A stretch of 64,000 nt of DNA from JAGTRP01 sp035255045 (lineage in GTDB: Bacteria; Pseudomonadota; Gammaproteobacteria; Burkholderiales; Rhodocyclaceae). Position numbers and translations under genes: made by a program. This document shows positions 27,552 to 36,847 of this stretch, piece by piece; the stretch's first letter is position 1; every line of letters begins with the position of its first letter. The notes under the pieces are model-generated. The model saw only the letters and a program-made list of their open reading frames with translations, had not been told where the DNA came from and did not search any database. Location of the stretch: contig DATFAA010000142.1 of the NCBI GenBank assembly GCA_035255045.1, positions 1 through 64,000 on the forward strand, in the 5' to 3' direction.

Positions 27552-29186
27552 ATGTACTTTCGCAATTTGCGCATCGTCACCAAGCTCAATGTGGTGCTGG
27601 CGGTTTCTGCCTTGGGCATGCTGATCGGCCTCTCCACCTTCCTCCTCCAAAGCCGCACGGAGATGTACAAAGGCAAGGCCGATGAGGCCCGGCAGCTGGT
27701 GCGTCAAGCCATGGCTGTGCTGCAGGCCCATTACCGCTTTGTCCAGGACGGCTGGTTATCCGAAGCCGAAGCCAAGGAGCGGGCTACCGCGGTGATCGCG
27801 CAGATGCGCCATGGCGACAACGATTACTTCTGGGTCCAGGACACCCAGGCGCGGGTCATCATGCATCCGGTCAAACCGGAGCTGAATGGGAAGGACCTGT
27901 CGGATTTCAAGGATCCATCCGGGCAGAGAATCTTTGTTGAATTCGCTCGCCTTGCCGGGCAGTCCGATGGGGGCGAGCTCTCTTATCTCTGGCCCAGGCC
28001 GGGCAGTAGCGAGCCGCGGTCCAAGATCGCTCACGTTGAGCTGTTCGCTCCTTGGGGTTGGGCCGTCGGGACCGGCGTTTATACGGATGACGTGGAGGCT
28101 GCGTTCCTGAGGAATGCCGCTGGCCAGGGCGGGACACTGCTCGGCTTCATCGTATTGGCGGGCAGCCTACTGTTTGTTGTTACACGCAACGGTATCTGCC
28201 GGCCTATCGAGGATCTCCAGTCCCTGATGCAACGCGTCGAGGTGGAGCGCAACCTTACACTGCGTTGCACTTCGAAGAGCGCTGATGAGATCGGCCAGGC
28301 TGGCCGATCCTTCAACCGCCTCATGGATTACATGCGGGACAGCCTGGACACTTTGGGACGCAGCGCGCAGGAGGTGGCTGCAGCATCGGAGCAACTGGCC
28401 TGCGCCGCCAGCCAAGTCAGCAGAAGCAGCGAGGAGCAGAGCGAATCCGCGTCATCAATGTCTTCGGCCATCCAGGAAATGACAGTGAGCATCAGCCAGG
28501 TATCCGACAATACCGAGCATGTCCGGGAGCGTGGAGAGCAAAGCCACCAGCAGCAAGAACAAAGTGTCCTCAGGATTGAGGAGCTGGAACAGGAATTAAG
28601 CCAAGTGCAGGACGCCGTAGCGCGCATGGATGTCACCATGCACGACTTCATAAGAAACACGCAGGCCATCGCCGAATTGACTCAACAGGTTCGGGAAATC
28701 TCCGAGCAGACGAACCTGCTGGCCCTCAATGCGGCCATCGAAGCGGCGCGTGCCGGGGAACAGGGACGAGGATTTGCCGTGGTCGCGGATGAGGTCAGGA
28801 AGTTGGCCGAGAACTCCGCCCGCTCCGCAAACGAAATCGATGCCGTCACTCAGCGAGTGTCCGAACAATCCGCCTCAGTCGAGGCCGCCTTCGAAGAGGG
28901 AAGCTCCAGCCTTGTCAATGCCCGGACCTTGATGGACGAAGTGGCTGGCGTCCTTCGTCACGCACAGACAAGGATGGTCGAGACCCGGGCGGGACTGAAT
29001 GACATGTCCTCGGCGTTATCGGAACAGGCTGGAGCAACCGACACCATCGCCCGGAATGTGGAAAGGATCGCCGAAATGGCGGAAGAGAATACGGCCGCCG
29101 CGGCGCAAACCTCCGATGCAGCCCAGGGCCTCAATAGCCTGGCCAATAATCTTCGAGGGGTAATCGGACAGTTCAGGGTCAGCTAG
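27552..29186 (+). CDS. Methyl-accepting chemotaxis protein with single Cache domain
   Basis: 544 residues. TM1 ~13-31; a periplasmic single-Cache (sCache_2-like) ligand domain ~35-190 (HGDNDYFWVQDTQARVIMHP, GWAVGTGVYTDD); TM2 ~193-211; HAMP ~212-265; then a long coiled-coil signalling domain with the conserved hairpin EQTNLLALNAAIEAARAGE at about 390-410. It would link to CheW/CheA, which are not in this window. There is no CheR-tethering pentapeptide at the C terminus. A hairpin lies just upstream of the start. Confidence 0.93.
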   Translation: MYFRNLRIVTKLNVVLAVSALGMLIGLSTFLLQSRTEMYKGKADEARQLVRQAMAVLQAHYRFVQDGWLSEAEAKERATAVIAQMRHGDNDYFWVQDTQARVIMHPVKPELNGKDLSDFKDPSGQRIFVEFARLAGQSDGGELSYLWPRPGSSEPRSKIAHVELFAPWGWAVGTGVYTDDVEAAFLRNAAGQGGTLLGFIVLAGSLLFVVTRNGICRPIEDLQSLMQRVEVERNLTLRCTSKSADEIGQAGRSFNRLMDYMRDSLDTLGRSAQEVAAASEQLACAASQVSRSSEEQSESASSMSSAIQEMTVSISQVSDNTEHVRERGEQSHQQQEQSVLRIEELEQELSQVQDAVARMDVTMHDFIRNTQAIAELTQQVREISEQTNLLALNAAIEAARAGEQGRGFAVVADEVRKLAENSARSANEIDAVTQRVSEQSASVEAAFEEGSSSLVNARTLMDEVAGVLRHAQTRMVETRAGLNDMSSALSEQAGATDTIARNVERIAEMAEENTAAAAQTSDAAQGLNSLANNLRGVIGQFRVS

Positions 29187-29434
29187 CACCGCGGTTGCTG
29201 AATTCTATCGATCCAATATTCACTGCTACGCCAGCCCCAATTATTAAACTGCACCTAGAATATTGCATGAAAATTAACGACCGGGCGCTGGTCGGTATGA
29301 AGGTTGCTACAGCTTACTTCGGCACCAGTTACCGCATCAGGCAGCTAAGCGAGCGACCCGGCGGAGTAGAATGCCGGGCTACGGAAAATCGCTAAAGCCT
29401 GCTTTGCCATCCTATTTTCTGGCGTCGCAGGTGA

Positions 29435-32400
29435 ATGGCAAGAATCAGTCGGGTACCTATGTGCGCCCGGACCACTGAGGCATTTGTTTTGGTATCGACT
29501 GTCGCACTCAGAGCCAAGCTTTCCTTCATCGTAATTCTGGTTATGGCCGCCGTCATGCTGCCATTTGGTTGGTTCACGGCCCGTGAGCTCGAGAGATCGG
29601 CAGTCGATGGAGCCACCAAGGACCTGATCTCCACCAATACGGCCGTAATCAACATGATTGCGGGACACCTGGACGGCTCAAGAGTCGCCCTCCTGCGACT
29701 GGGGGCCGTTTTTCGGGAGCATTACCAAGGCGAGTTTTCACTGGACGAGCGGGAGAGTGTAACGGTCGCCGGCATATCCATGCCCTTCTTGAAGTTGAAT
29801 GGCCAACCGGTAAGCCTAGACAACCAGGTCGTCAAGGACTTCACTCGGGGGACCGGCGGGACGGTAGCCACCATCTTTGTAAAGAAGGGGGATGACTTTG
29901 TCCGGGTCAGTACCTCCCTGTTGAAAGAGAATGGCACACCCGCTTTGGGTACTTTCCTCGGCAAGGATCACCCTGCTTACCGAAAGGTCATCGCAGGGCT
30001 ACCCTACCAAGGGCCGGCACGCCTTTTCGGTCGTTATTACATGACCGAGTATTTGCCGATCAAGAATGCCGCTGGGCGGGTCATCGCACTCTTGTTTGTC
30101 GGCATGGATCTGACCGACAGCTTCAACTCCCTCCTTCAGAAGGCACGGGGGCTGACCATCAAGCAGAGTGGGTACGTGTTCATCGTCGATGCCAATCCGG
30201 GTGAAGGCTATGGCCACTTCATTCTCCACCCCGCCAAGGAAGGAAAGAACGCCCTGGTTGACGCCCAGGCAACCCCCATCCAGGAGATGCTGGATCGCCG
30301 GGATGGGCTTGTCTTCTACCCGTGGCGCAACCCGGAACTGGGCGAGAAGGTGCAGCGCAACAAGATGGCCGCCTTCAACGAATACCGGGATCTGGGGTGG
30401 GTGGTCAGCACAAGCGTCTATGTAGACGACTTTCTTCAGCCCTATTACGAAGGCCGGTATCGGATGATACTGGTCCTTATCTTTGCGTCCGTCTTTGGCA
30501 CCCTGGCGCTTAATCTTGCCATTGGGCGGTGGGTCATCCGGCCGATGCTCCGACTCCAGGAACGGCGCCGCGCTGCCGAATTGACGCTGCGTACCCTGAT
30601 CGATGCGATCCCGGATATGGTGCAATACAAGGATGGTGAAGGACACTGGCTCGAGGTTAATGCCCCGGTGCTGCAAGCTTTCCACCTCGAGGGCAAAGAC
30701 TATCAAGGAAAAACGAATTCCGAATTGTTGGAACTGGGTGGGTTTCCCCCAGAGGCGTTTGCTTCCTGCCAGAAGAGCGACGAACTGGCTTGGCAAGCCG
30801 GGAAATTGCTCCGGGTTGAAGAAGCGCTCTCCCCAGACGGATCCGGCCAGCGGACGTTCGACATAATCAAGGTGCCCCTCTTCAATGAGGATGGAAGTCG
30901 GAAAGGTCTGGTCGTTGTTGGGCGGGACATCACCCAACTGAGGCAGACCGAAGCGCAGCAGCGGCTCGCCGCTCGGGTTTTTGAAACGACCGGTGAGGCG
31001 ATCATGGTGACCGACGCCAACGCCAGCATCGTGCTGGTCAATCCCGCCTTCTGCAGGATCACCGGCTATTCGGAAACCGAGGTGCTGGGCCGGAATCCTC
31101 GCATCCTTAATTCCGGCCGCCATGACTGGGGTTTCCACGCGCGCATGTGGCAGTCGCTCAAGGCTAAAGGCGCGTGGTCAGGGGAGATATGGAACCAGAG
31201 AAAGAATGGGGAGATATTTCCGGAGTGGCAGACGGTCAGCAGCGTCCGGGATGAGAACGGCACTATCACCCACTACGTATCAGTTTTTGCCGATCTAAGC
31301 GAGATTCGGGAAGCCCAGGAGACCGCGGAGCTGTTGTCCTGGCACGATTCCCTCACAGGGCTTCCGAACCGGGAGCACTTCATCAAGGAACTGAACTCGG
31401 CGCTGGCCCGGGCGCACCGTGAAGAGCGCTTTGCAGATGTGCTGCTCCTGGATCTAGACCGCTTCAAGGACATCAACGAGGCCCGTGGTTTGGTATTCGG
31501 GGACAAATTGCTCAAAACCGTATCTGACCGACTGCGTGAAGTCCTACACGACGACGATGTGATTGCCCGCTTTGTCGCCGATGAATTCGCCATCCTGCTA
31601 TGGCGCCCTGCTGTCGCAAGGGATGTGGCCGGCCGTTGGGCACTGGGGGTGGCTGAGCGGTTACGTACCTTGTTGCAGGACACGATCGAGGTCGAGGGGG
31701 AAGTCATCCACCTCGATGCCAGTATCGGTGTCGCCTTGTTTCCCGAATCGTCTCAGACCATGGCAACCGATCTGCTCAGCCAGGCGGACATGGCCGTTCA
31801 TCAAGCCAAAGCCGACGGTGGGGGCCGCACCGTTTTTTTCGAGAAGGCGATGGGCGAAGCGGTACAAGAACGCTTCGAGCTGGAACGAGAACTGCGCCAG
31901 GCAATCCATGAGGGCCAGTTGCGCCTCTATCTCCAGTCTCAGTTCGACGGGGCCGGACAGGTTGTCGGGGCGGAAGCACTGGTGAGATGGAAGCATCCTG
32001 TCCGTGGCTTGGTCCCCCCAGGGGCCTTCATACCGTTGGCCGAAACGTCGGATCTTATTGTGGCCATCGATCATTGGGTCCTGACCGAGGTCTGCCAGCT
32101 CCTGGTGAAATTGGATGCGGAGGGCGAGGCGCGGCGGATATCGGTCAATATCAGCCCGCGACACTTCAACAAGCCTGATTTCGTGGAGGAGGTCACGCGC
32201 TGCCTGTCAGCGAGTGGTGCCGACCCAACGCACTTGGTGCTGGAAGTCACGGAGGGAACCGTCATCCATGACATCGACAGTATCGTCACCAAGATGAACC
32301 AGTTGTCGGCCTTGGGAATCCATTTCTCCATGGACGATTTCGGGACCGGTTATTCCAGCTTGTCCTATCTCAAGCGTCTTCCCATCCACGAGCTGAAGAT

Positions 32401-32638
32401 TGACAAGAGCTTTATCGAGGATGTGCCCGATGATCCAAACGATACCGCGTTGGTGGAAACCATCCTGGCTGTCGCTCATCATCTCCACTTACAGGTGGTC
32501 GCCGAGGGTGTGGAGCGGGCGACTCAGGCCCGCTTTCTTAAAGCCCATGGCGGAGTGATTTACCAAGGCTACCTCTATGGTCGCCCGCTACCCGTTGAGG
32601 AATGGGTTCCCCTTTCTACTGGGGATGCCGTTTGCTAA
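29435..32638 (+). CDS. Cache-PAS-PAS-GGDEF-EAL protein, probable c-di-GMP phosphodiesterase
   Basis: 1067 residues. TM1 ~27-46; a large periplasmic Cache region (~50-340, Cache_3/Cache_2-fusion type, with YVFIVDANPGEGYGHFILHP); TM2 ~345-365; PAS ~390-505; PAS ~510-635; GGDEF ~640-795; EAL ~810-1055. The GGDEF signature is VADEF (about residue 714) instead of GGDEF, so cyclase activity is doubtful. The EAL domain has EALVRW (~847), NISPRHF, DDFGTGYSSLSYLK (~967) and KIDKSFI, so hydrolysis of c-di-GMP is expected. An alternative start 24 bp downstream has no better ribosome-binding site. Confidence 0.93.
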   Translation: MARISRVPMCARTTEAFVLVSTVALRAKLSFIVILVMAAVMLPFGWFTARELERSAVDGATKDLISTNTAVINMIAGHLDGSRVALLRLGAVFREHYQGEFSLDERESVTVAGISMPFLKLNGQPVSLDNQVVKDFTRGTGGTVATIFVKKGDDFVRVSTSLLKENGTPALGTFLGKDHPAYRKVIAGLPYQGPARLFGRYYMTEYLPIKNAAGRVIALLFVGMDLTDSFNSLLQKARGLTIKQSGYVFIVDANPGEGYGHFILHPAKEGKNALVDAQATPIQEMLDRRDGLVFYPWRNPELGEKVQRNKMAAFNEYRDLGWVVSTSVYVDDFLQPYYEGRYRMILVLIFASVFGTLALNLAIGRWVIRPMLRLQERRRAAELTLRTLIDAIPDMVQYKDGEGHWLEVNAPVLQAFHLEGKDYQGKTNSELLELGGFPPEAFASCQKSDELAWQAGKLLRVEEALSPDGSGQRTFDIIKVPLFNEDGSRKGLVVVGRDITQLRQTEAQQRLAARVFETTGEAIMVTDANASIVLVNPAFCRITGYSETEVLGRNPRILNSGRHDWGFHARMWQSLKAKGAWSGEIWNQRKNGEIFPEWQTVSSVRDENGTITHYVSVFADLSEIREAQETAELLSWHDSLTGLPNREHFIKELNSALARAHREERFADVLLLDLDRFKDINEARGLVFGDKLLKTVSDRLREVLHDDDVIARFVADEFAILLWRPAVARDVAGRWALGVAERLRTLLQDTIEVEGEVIHLDASIGVALFPESSQTMATDLLSQADMAVHQAKADGGGRTVFFEKAMGEAVQERFELERELRQAIHEGQLRLYLQSQFDGAGQVVGAEALVRWKHPVRGLVPPGAFIPLAETSDLIVAIDHWVLTEVCQLLVKLDAEGEARRISVNISPRHFNKPDFVEEVTRCLSASGADPTHLVLEVTEGTVIHDIDSIVTKMNQLSALGIHFSMDDFGTGYSSLSYLKRLPIHELKIDKSFIEDVPDDPNDTALVETILAVAHHLHLQVVAEGVERATQARFLKAHGGVIYQGYLYGRPLPVEEWVPLSTGDAVC

Positions 32639-32674
32639 GAATGTCATCGGAACTGGCATAATGAACCCTGCTCT

Positions 32675-32820
32675 AAGGGTCTCAGTTTCGGCGGCTCCCT
32701 CATTCGCCCCGAAGCGACCGGCTACGGTACAGTCTATTTCGCCCGGGAAATGCTCAAGCAGCAGGGGCGCTGCTTCGAGGGCATGCGGATAAGCGTTTCC
32801 GGCTCGCGCAATGTAAGCGC
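32675..32820 (+). pseudogene. Glutamate dehydrogenase (gdhA) internal fragment
   Basis: About 48 codons read GLSFGGSLIRPEATGYGTVY, then FAREMLKQQG and SVSGSRNVSA. This is the segment of NADP-type glutamate dehydrogenase around the dinucleotide-binding GSGNV motif, here altered to GSRNV. Both ends of the gene are missing and the frame stops shortly after. A transposition or recombination scrap. Confidence 0.8.
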
Positions 32821-32888
32821 CAATTTCTCCCCGCCTTGTAATTAAACGCCAAGCAAGCGCAAATTCTTTGCGTCCCCTCCCTTCCGCC

Positions 32889-33359
32889 TTACAACGATAA
32901 AGGCAAGCCCTTCAACAGAACGGCGCTGCCTGCCCCCCTGCCATCGATGGATATGGTAGGTAGTCCGTTAGGGCGGTTTTCCACTTTCCCGGGCAAGTCT
33001 CCTCTACCATCCCCACCCACGATATAGGCTGAAATCGGGTAAGCCTTTGTTCCACCGCCTTCCGCGCACACCAATCGATCAAGGGCCACGCCTAAGCGTT
33101 CAGCTGACAACTTCACATTAGCTAAACCGCTGACTTGGCAATTCTGCGATGGAAATTGAAAAGTGGAGTTGTTTGGGCCGCTAATATGGGATGTGACTTC
33201 AAAAGTAACTCTTTGAGGTTCCCCATAATTGACGTTGATTGGATCAACCCACCTCACACCAAAAAACGCCCCGATCGGAACATAGCTGTCGGCATTGGCT
33301 ATTCCGAATACCGCCCAAAGAGCAGTCATTAGCAGATCGCGCGTTGTGATTTGAGACAT
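32889..33359 (-). CDS. VirB10/TraB-like periplasmic protein (orphan)
   Basis: 156 residues from ATG 33359 (GGAGGAAA upstream). Signal-peptide-like N terminus (LLMTALWAVFGIANA). The segment CQVSGLANVKLSAERLGVAL, then DRLVC, then YPISAYIVGGDGRGDLPGKV resembles the periplasmic barrel part of TraB/TrhB (VirB10-like) conjugation proteins, where a Cys pair and the sequence V.GYVVG..GK.GL.G.V recur. It is far shorter than those and stands alone, so it may be a remnant or an unrelated secreted protein. The IS3 element lies just upstream. Confidence 0.4.
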   Translation of the reverse strand: MSQITTRDLLMTALWAVFGIANADSYVPIGAFFGVRWVDPINVNYGEPQRVTFEVTSHISGPNNSTFQFPSQNCQVSGLANVKLSAERLGVALDRLVCAEGGGTKAYPISAYIVGGDGRGDLPGKVENRPNGLPTISIDGRGAGSAVLLKGLPLSL

Positions 33360-33515
33360 CCTTTTCCTCCGGCGCTGACTTCCTTGATCGACGAAGCAAT
33401 GAGTCGCCGGCGATTTTATGTCATTTGTATGAATCCTATACCGGATTGGTAAGCATCTCAACTGAATCGCCCCGGGAATTGAGGAGGCTCCATTACCTGA
33501 GAGAATGGAGCCACG

Positions 33516-33839
33516 ATGACCAAGACGAACAAGTATTCACCGGAAGTCAGAGAGCGTGCCGTGAGGCTGGTGGAGGAGGCGCGCAAGGACTATCCCTCGC
33601 TGTGGGCAGCGATTGAGTCGATTGCCCCGAAGATCGGCTGTGCAGCGGTCACGCTGCATGAATGGGTCAAGAAACACGAAATCGACACCGGGGTACGCGA
33701 TGGCGTCCCGACGGCAGAGCGGGAACGCATCAAAGCCTTGGAACGGGAGAACAAGGAACTGCGCCAGGCCAACGAGATTCTGCGGCTGGCCAGTGCGTTT
33801 TTCGCGCAGGCGGAGCTCGACCGCCGCAAGAAGAAGTGA
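33516..33839 (+). CDS. IS3-family transposase OrfA
   Basis: 107 residues. N-terminal HTH (YSPEVRERAVRLVEEARK, then IAPKIGCAAVTLHEWVKK) and a coiled coil (RERIKALERENKELRQANEI). Different in type from the OrfA at 2314. Its stop overlaps the GTG start of orfB at 33836, with an A/G-rich slippery stretch before it suited for -1 frameshifting. Confidence 0.88.
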   Translation: MTKTNKYSPEVRERAVRLVEEARKDYPSLWAAIESIAPKIGCAAVTLHEWVKKHEIDTGVRDGVPTAERERIKALERENKELRQANEILRLASAFFAQAELDRRKKK

Positions 33840-34245
33840 GGTTGTTTATCGACCAGCATCGGCAGCGGTTTGGAGTCGAGCGGATCTGCAAGTTGTTGCG
33901 GATCGCCCCATCCGCCTACTGGCGCCATGCCGCCCGGCAGCGCGATCCCGCCTTGTGCAGTGCCCGGTCTCGGCGTGATGAATTCCTGATGCATCACATC
34001 CAGCGGGTCTGGCAGGCCAATTTTCAGGTCTATGGCGCTGACAAGGTCTGGCGGCAATTGCAGCGGGAAGGCCTTGCGGTCGCCCGCTGCACCGTCGAAC
34101 GACTGATGCGTCGCCTCGGCCTGCGCGGCGTCATGCGGGGGAAGGTCGTCCGCACCACCTTCGGCGATGCCAAGGCGCCGTGCCCGCTGGATCGGGTCAA
34201 TCGGCAATTCAAGGCAAATCGGCCAAATCAGCTGTGGGTCTCGGA

Positions 34246-35847
34246 GATAGTCTGTACGCAAATGACAATAACGGACGTGTTCGCTGCGCGGGTGGGTGGG
34301 AATCACATAGCGGATCTCGACATCGGAATCGGTCACGATCACCCGGTCGACCAGAAGTTCGATCAACTGCCGCTTTTGCTCGAAGCTGGCGTTAGCCAAG
34401 CCGGCTTGGACGCGGGCACAGAAATCGTCAATCGCGAGGGCCAAGCCGGCGATCTCTTCATGCCGCTCGGCTTGGGCCGACAGTTGGCTCTCTTGTTCTG
34501 CCAACGCCTGGTCTCGCTGTTCCAGGCCACGCCGCCGCCGTTCGTACTCGGCGAGCGGGATGACGGTATGCAGATAGGCTTCGTTAGGCGGTCCAGTTGC
34601 TGGCCTAGGCTAGTGCGGCCTTTGCGCAGATTCTCCCGGCGCGCCTGCAATTCCTGTGGCAACCAATGGCCACCATGCGCCCGTTCCAATGCGCGGGTGA
34701 GTTCCGCGGGATGGGTCAGGACTTCACAGAGATCGCGCCACACGAGGTCATCCAGTTGTCCGGCCGGAGCGAAGCGAGAGCGGCAGCGTTCGTGGCCCCG
34801 TTCCGCCGCGTTGAATTTGCCCGAGCAGACGTAATAAGAATGGGGCTGATTGACCAAGGTGCGGCCGATGCAAGCCAGCTGACAGTGGCCGCAACTGACC
34901 AAGGCTCGCAGCAGATACGGATGCACCGTATTGTGACGGCGGGCGAACGATTTGTTCTTGGCCAATTTGCTCTGCACCTGGTCGAATTGAACTTGAGTGA
35001 CGATGGCTGGGACCGTGGCGACGGGAATCCATTCCGACGGCGGCGTCAGGGTGCCGCTGTCATGGGATCGGCCAATCGGGTGAGTGGCGGAACGCCGGAT
35101 GCTGGGGGGCCGGTAACGCGTTCTTCCCGCAAAGACCTGGCCTGTATAGGCGGGGTTGGTCAGAATGCCGCCCACGGTCGCTAGACCCCACACCGGTTTG
35201 CCGGTCGGGGATGGCACTCGGCGCTCCCGCAGAGTCCGTGCAACCTGCAATAGTCCGGCCCCTAGTTCCAGATAAAGCGCGAAGATTTCCGCCACCACCG
35301 CGGCTTCCCCAGGTTCCAATACCACGCCGCTCGGGTCACGGGGTCGATCAGGATGGCAACGGTAGCCGTAGGGCGGACGCACCCAGGGCAGAAGGACGCC
35401 GGCGCGCAGCCTTGCCAACCGGCCCCGGCGCATCCGCTCGGTAATCAAGGTGCGTTCGTATTCGGCGACCGCGCCGCGGATTTGCAGCAACAGCTGATCG
35501 TGCGGATCTTGGCTCATCGGGCGGTCCAGGAACTCGACCTGGCAGCCATGCTGTTCAAATTCTTCGAGCAGCACCATCTGATGGACATAATTGCGCGCCA
35601 GGCGGTCCGGTGCCGTCAGCACCAGGCGGTCGACACGGCGTTCCCGAACGGCATCGCGCAAGCGGTCGAGGCCGGGACGGTTCAACCGTGCTCCACTGTA
35701 CCCGTCGTCGCGGAAGATCAGTTCATCGCCGAGCTTCAGGTCCTGGGCCTGGAGATGGGCTCGCAGGCGATCCAACTGCTGATCTATCGTCTGCTGGTGG
35801 ACTTGGTTTGGGGTCGAGACCCTCACATAGACGGCAACTCGCATCAT
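34246..35847 (-). pseudogene. Large serine recombinase with a one-base frameshift
   Basis: Start ATG 35847 after AAAGGAGG. Resolvase domain ~1-150: VAVYVRVSTPNQ with the nucleophile Ser, LTAPDRLARN, YERTLITERMRRG. Recombinase domain ~165-260: PPYGYRCHP, GKPVWGLATVGGILTNPAYTGQV. Zinc ribbon ~320-375: LVSCGHCQLACIG and YYVCSGK...C. Coiled-coil C terminus. At about 34584 the frame breaks (GQQLDRLT then nonsense). The family sequence EAYLHTVIPLAEYERRRRG continues in the next frame, through ALAIDDFCARVQAGLANASF to CHLRTDYL at the element edge. One missing G explains it. The last codons would be supplied by flanking DNA. Confidence 0.85.
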
Positions 35848-35986
35848 CGGCCTCCTTTCCGGGGGGAAGCGGAGGGGCGGCTGGACACCGACTCCATTCC
35901 AGCAGCCACTGGTAGGCTTGATCCCACCGCTGCTGGCCGTCCGGCATCGTGGTCGTCTGCCGGCGTATGTGCCATTGGTGTTTCAT
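35723..35986 (-). CDS. Small protein upstream of the serine recombinase
   Basis: 87 residues, beginning MKHQWHIRRQTTTMPDGQQR, then WDQAYQWLLEW, with GGAGGG just upstream of ATG 35986. Its 3' part overlaps the recombinase start by 125 bp in another frame. From memory, short proteins with a PDGQ(Q/R)RWD(Q/R)AYQ core often precede recombinases of this kind, so it is probably an accessory (directionality or repressor) of the element. The last ~35 residues are low-complexity and may be read-through. Confidence 0.55.
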   Translation of the reverse strand: MKHQWHIRRQTTTMPDGQQRWDQAYQWLLEWSRCPAAPPLPPGKEADDASCRLCEGLDPKPSPPADDRSAVGSPASPSPGPGPEARR

Positions 35987-36724
35987 GGCGCCCTCCGCGG
36001 GAATGACTATCCGCGGAAAGACCCGCCGGCGGTATCGCCGTGCGTTGTTGCCACACCTCAACACGTGACCACGCCAAGTTCAGCCGGGCAAACCGGCTGA
36101 CGCAAAACTTGTCGTTTGTGATCAGGCCATCGATTTCCCGTATGTCTCGACTTGGCATGGATTTGTCTATGTTGCCTTCGTCATCGACGTCTTTGCCCGC
36201 CGCATTGTCGGTTGGCGGGTCAGCCGGTCGATGCGGACCGATTTCGTGCTCGATGCCCTGGAACAGGCCCTCTACGCCCGCCAGCCCGAGCGTGACGCTA
36301 CCCTGATCCATCATTCCGACCGGGGTTCCCAGTACGTCTCGATCCGCTACACCGAACGCCTGGCGGAAGCTGGCATCGAGCCTTCCGTCGGCAGCAAGGG
36401 CGACAGCTACGACAACGCCCTGGCCGAGACTATCAATGGCCTGTACAAGGCCGAACTGATCCATCGCCGGGCACCGTGGAAAACCGTGGAGTCACTGGAA
36501 CTGGCCACCCTCGAATGGGTGACCTGGTTCAATCACCAGCGACTCTTGGAACCCATCGGATACATCCCGCCCGCCGAGGCTGAGCAACGCTATTATTTGC
36601 ACCTCGCCCAACAGGCCGAACCCGCCTTTACTTAAACCACGGAGCCTCTACAAAACCCGGGGCGATTCACAACCTATCTTGACAGAATAGGACTGGTGGG
36701 GGACCCGTGGAACGGTGGCGAACC

Positions 36725-36847
36725 TTATTGCGTCCTAACGTAGACTTGCGTTTCCCGTACCGTTTTCAGCTCTTTCCAGGCCTTGAAGAGATAGATGGGG
36801 CCAATAACAATGCCAAGGAGCGCCACCACGGCAGCCTGGACGATTAG
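36725..36847 (-). pseudogene. C-terminal fragment of an unidentified membrane protein
   Basis: One minus-strand frame reads VQAAVVALLGIVIGPIYLFK, then AWKELKTVRETQVYVRTQ and stop at 36725. It is a hydrophobic helix with a charged tail, typical of a real protein C terminus. It is cut at about 36847, where a HicB-like sequence on the other strand begins. Family not recognised. Confidence 0.45.

Larger units (their letters stand above)
34246..36133 (-). mobile_element. Serine-recombinase element inserted at a GA dinucleotide
   Basis: A 1888-bp insert inside IS3 orfB. Its borders are set by the host gene: GA at 34244-34245 and GA at 36132-36133 are the only shared bases, matching the 2-bp crossover of serine recombinases. 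It encodes a large serine recombinase and one small protein on the minus strand. Imperfect inverted bases near the ends (GCAAATGACAA at 34257-34267 and complement of ACAAACGACAA near 36110) may be recombinase sites. Its removal restores the host frame. Confidence 0.82.
33836..36635 (+). pseudogene. IS3-family transposase OrfB, interrupted at the first catalytic Asp
   Basis: The first part (VRLFIDQHRQRFGVERICKL to NRPNQLWVS) ends at 34245. The second part (DFPYVSTWHGFVYVAFVIDV, SDRGSQYVS, YDNALAETINGLY) starts at 36132. Removing 34246-36133 joins codons TCG-GAT-TTC in frame, giving LWVSDFPYVS, the region of the first DDE Asp. The other two catalytic residues (SDRG, LAET) are intact. So the gene is inactive only because of the insert, and precise excision would restore it. 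Confidence 0.9.
33463..36669 (+). mobile_element. IS3-family element, itself interrupted by a serine-recombinase element
   Basis: Inverted repeats of 29 bp begin TGAATCGCCCCGGG at both ends (33463 onward and complement to 36669) and share GAGGCTCC. Both sides are flanked by CAAC (33459-33462 and 36670-36673), a 4-bp target duplication. Without the internal insert at 34246-36133 the element is 1319 bp, normal for the family. It lies between two minus-strand reading frames (33359 and 36847). Confidence 0.92.

Noticed and set aside
29195..29434. Possible c-di-GMP riboswitch before the GGDEF-EAL gene
   Set aside because: The AAAGCC-like piece and hairpins are there, but the ACGCAAAGCC core and the tetraloop-receptor layout of GEMM riboswitches are not.
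30000..31138. Long minus-strand frame opposite the Cache-GGDEF-EAL gene
   Set aside because: The plus strand encodes well-conserved domains throughout; the minus frame has no recognisable motif.
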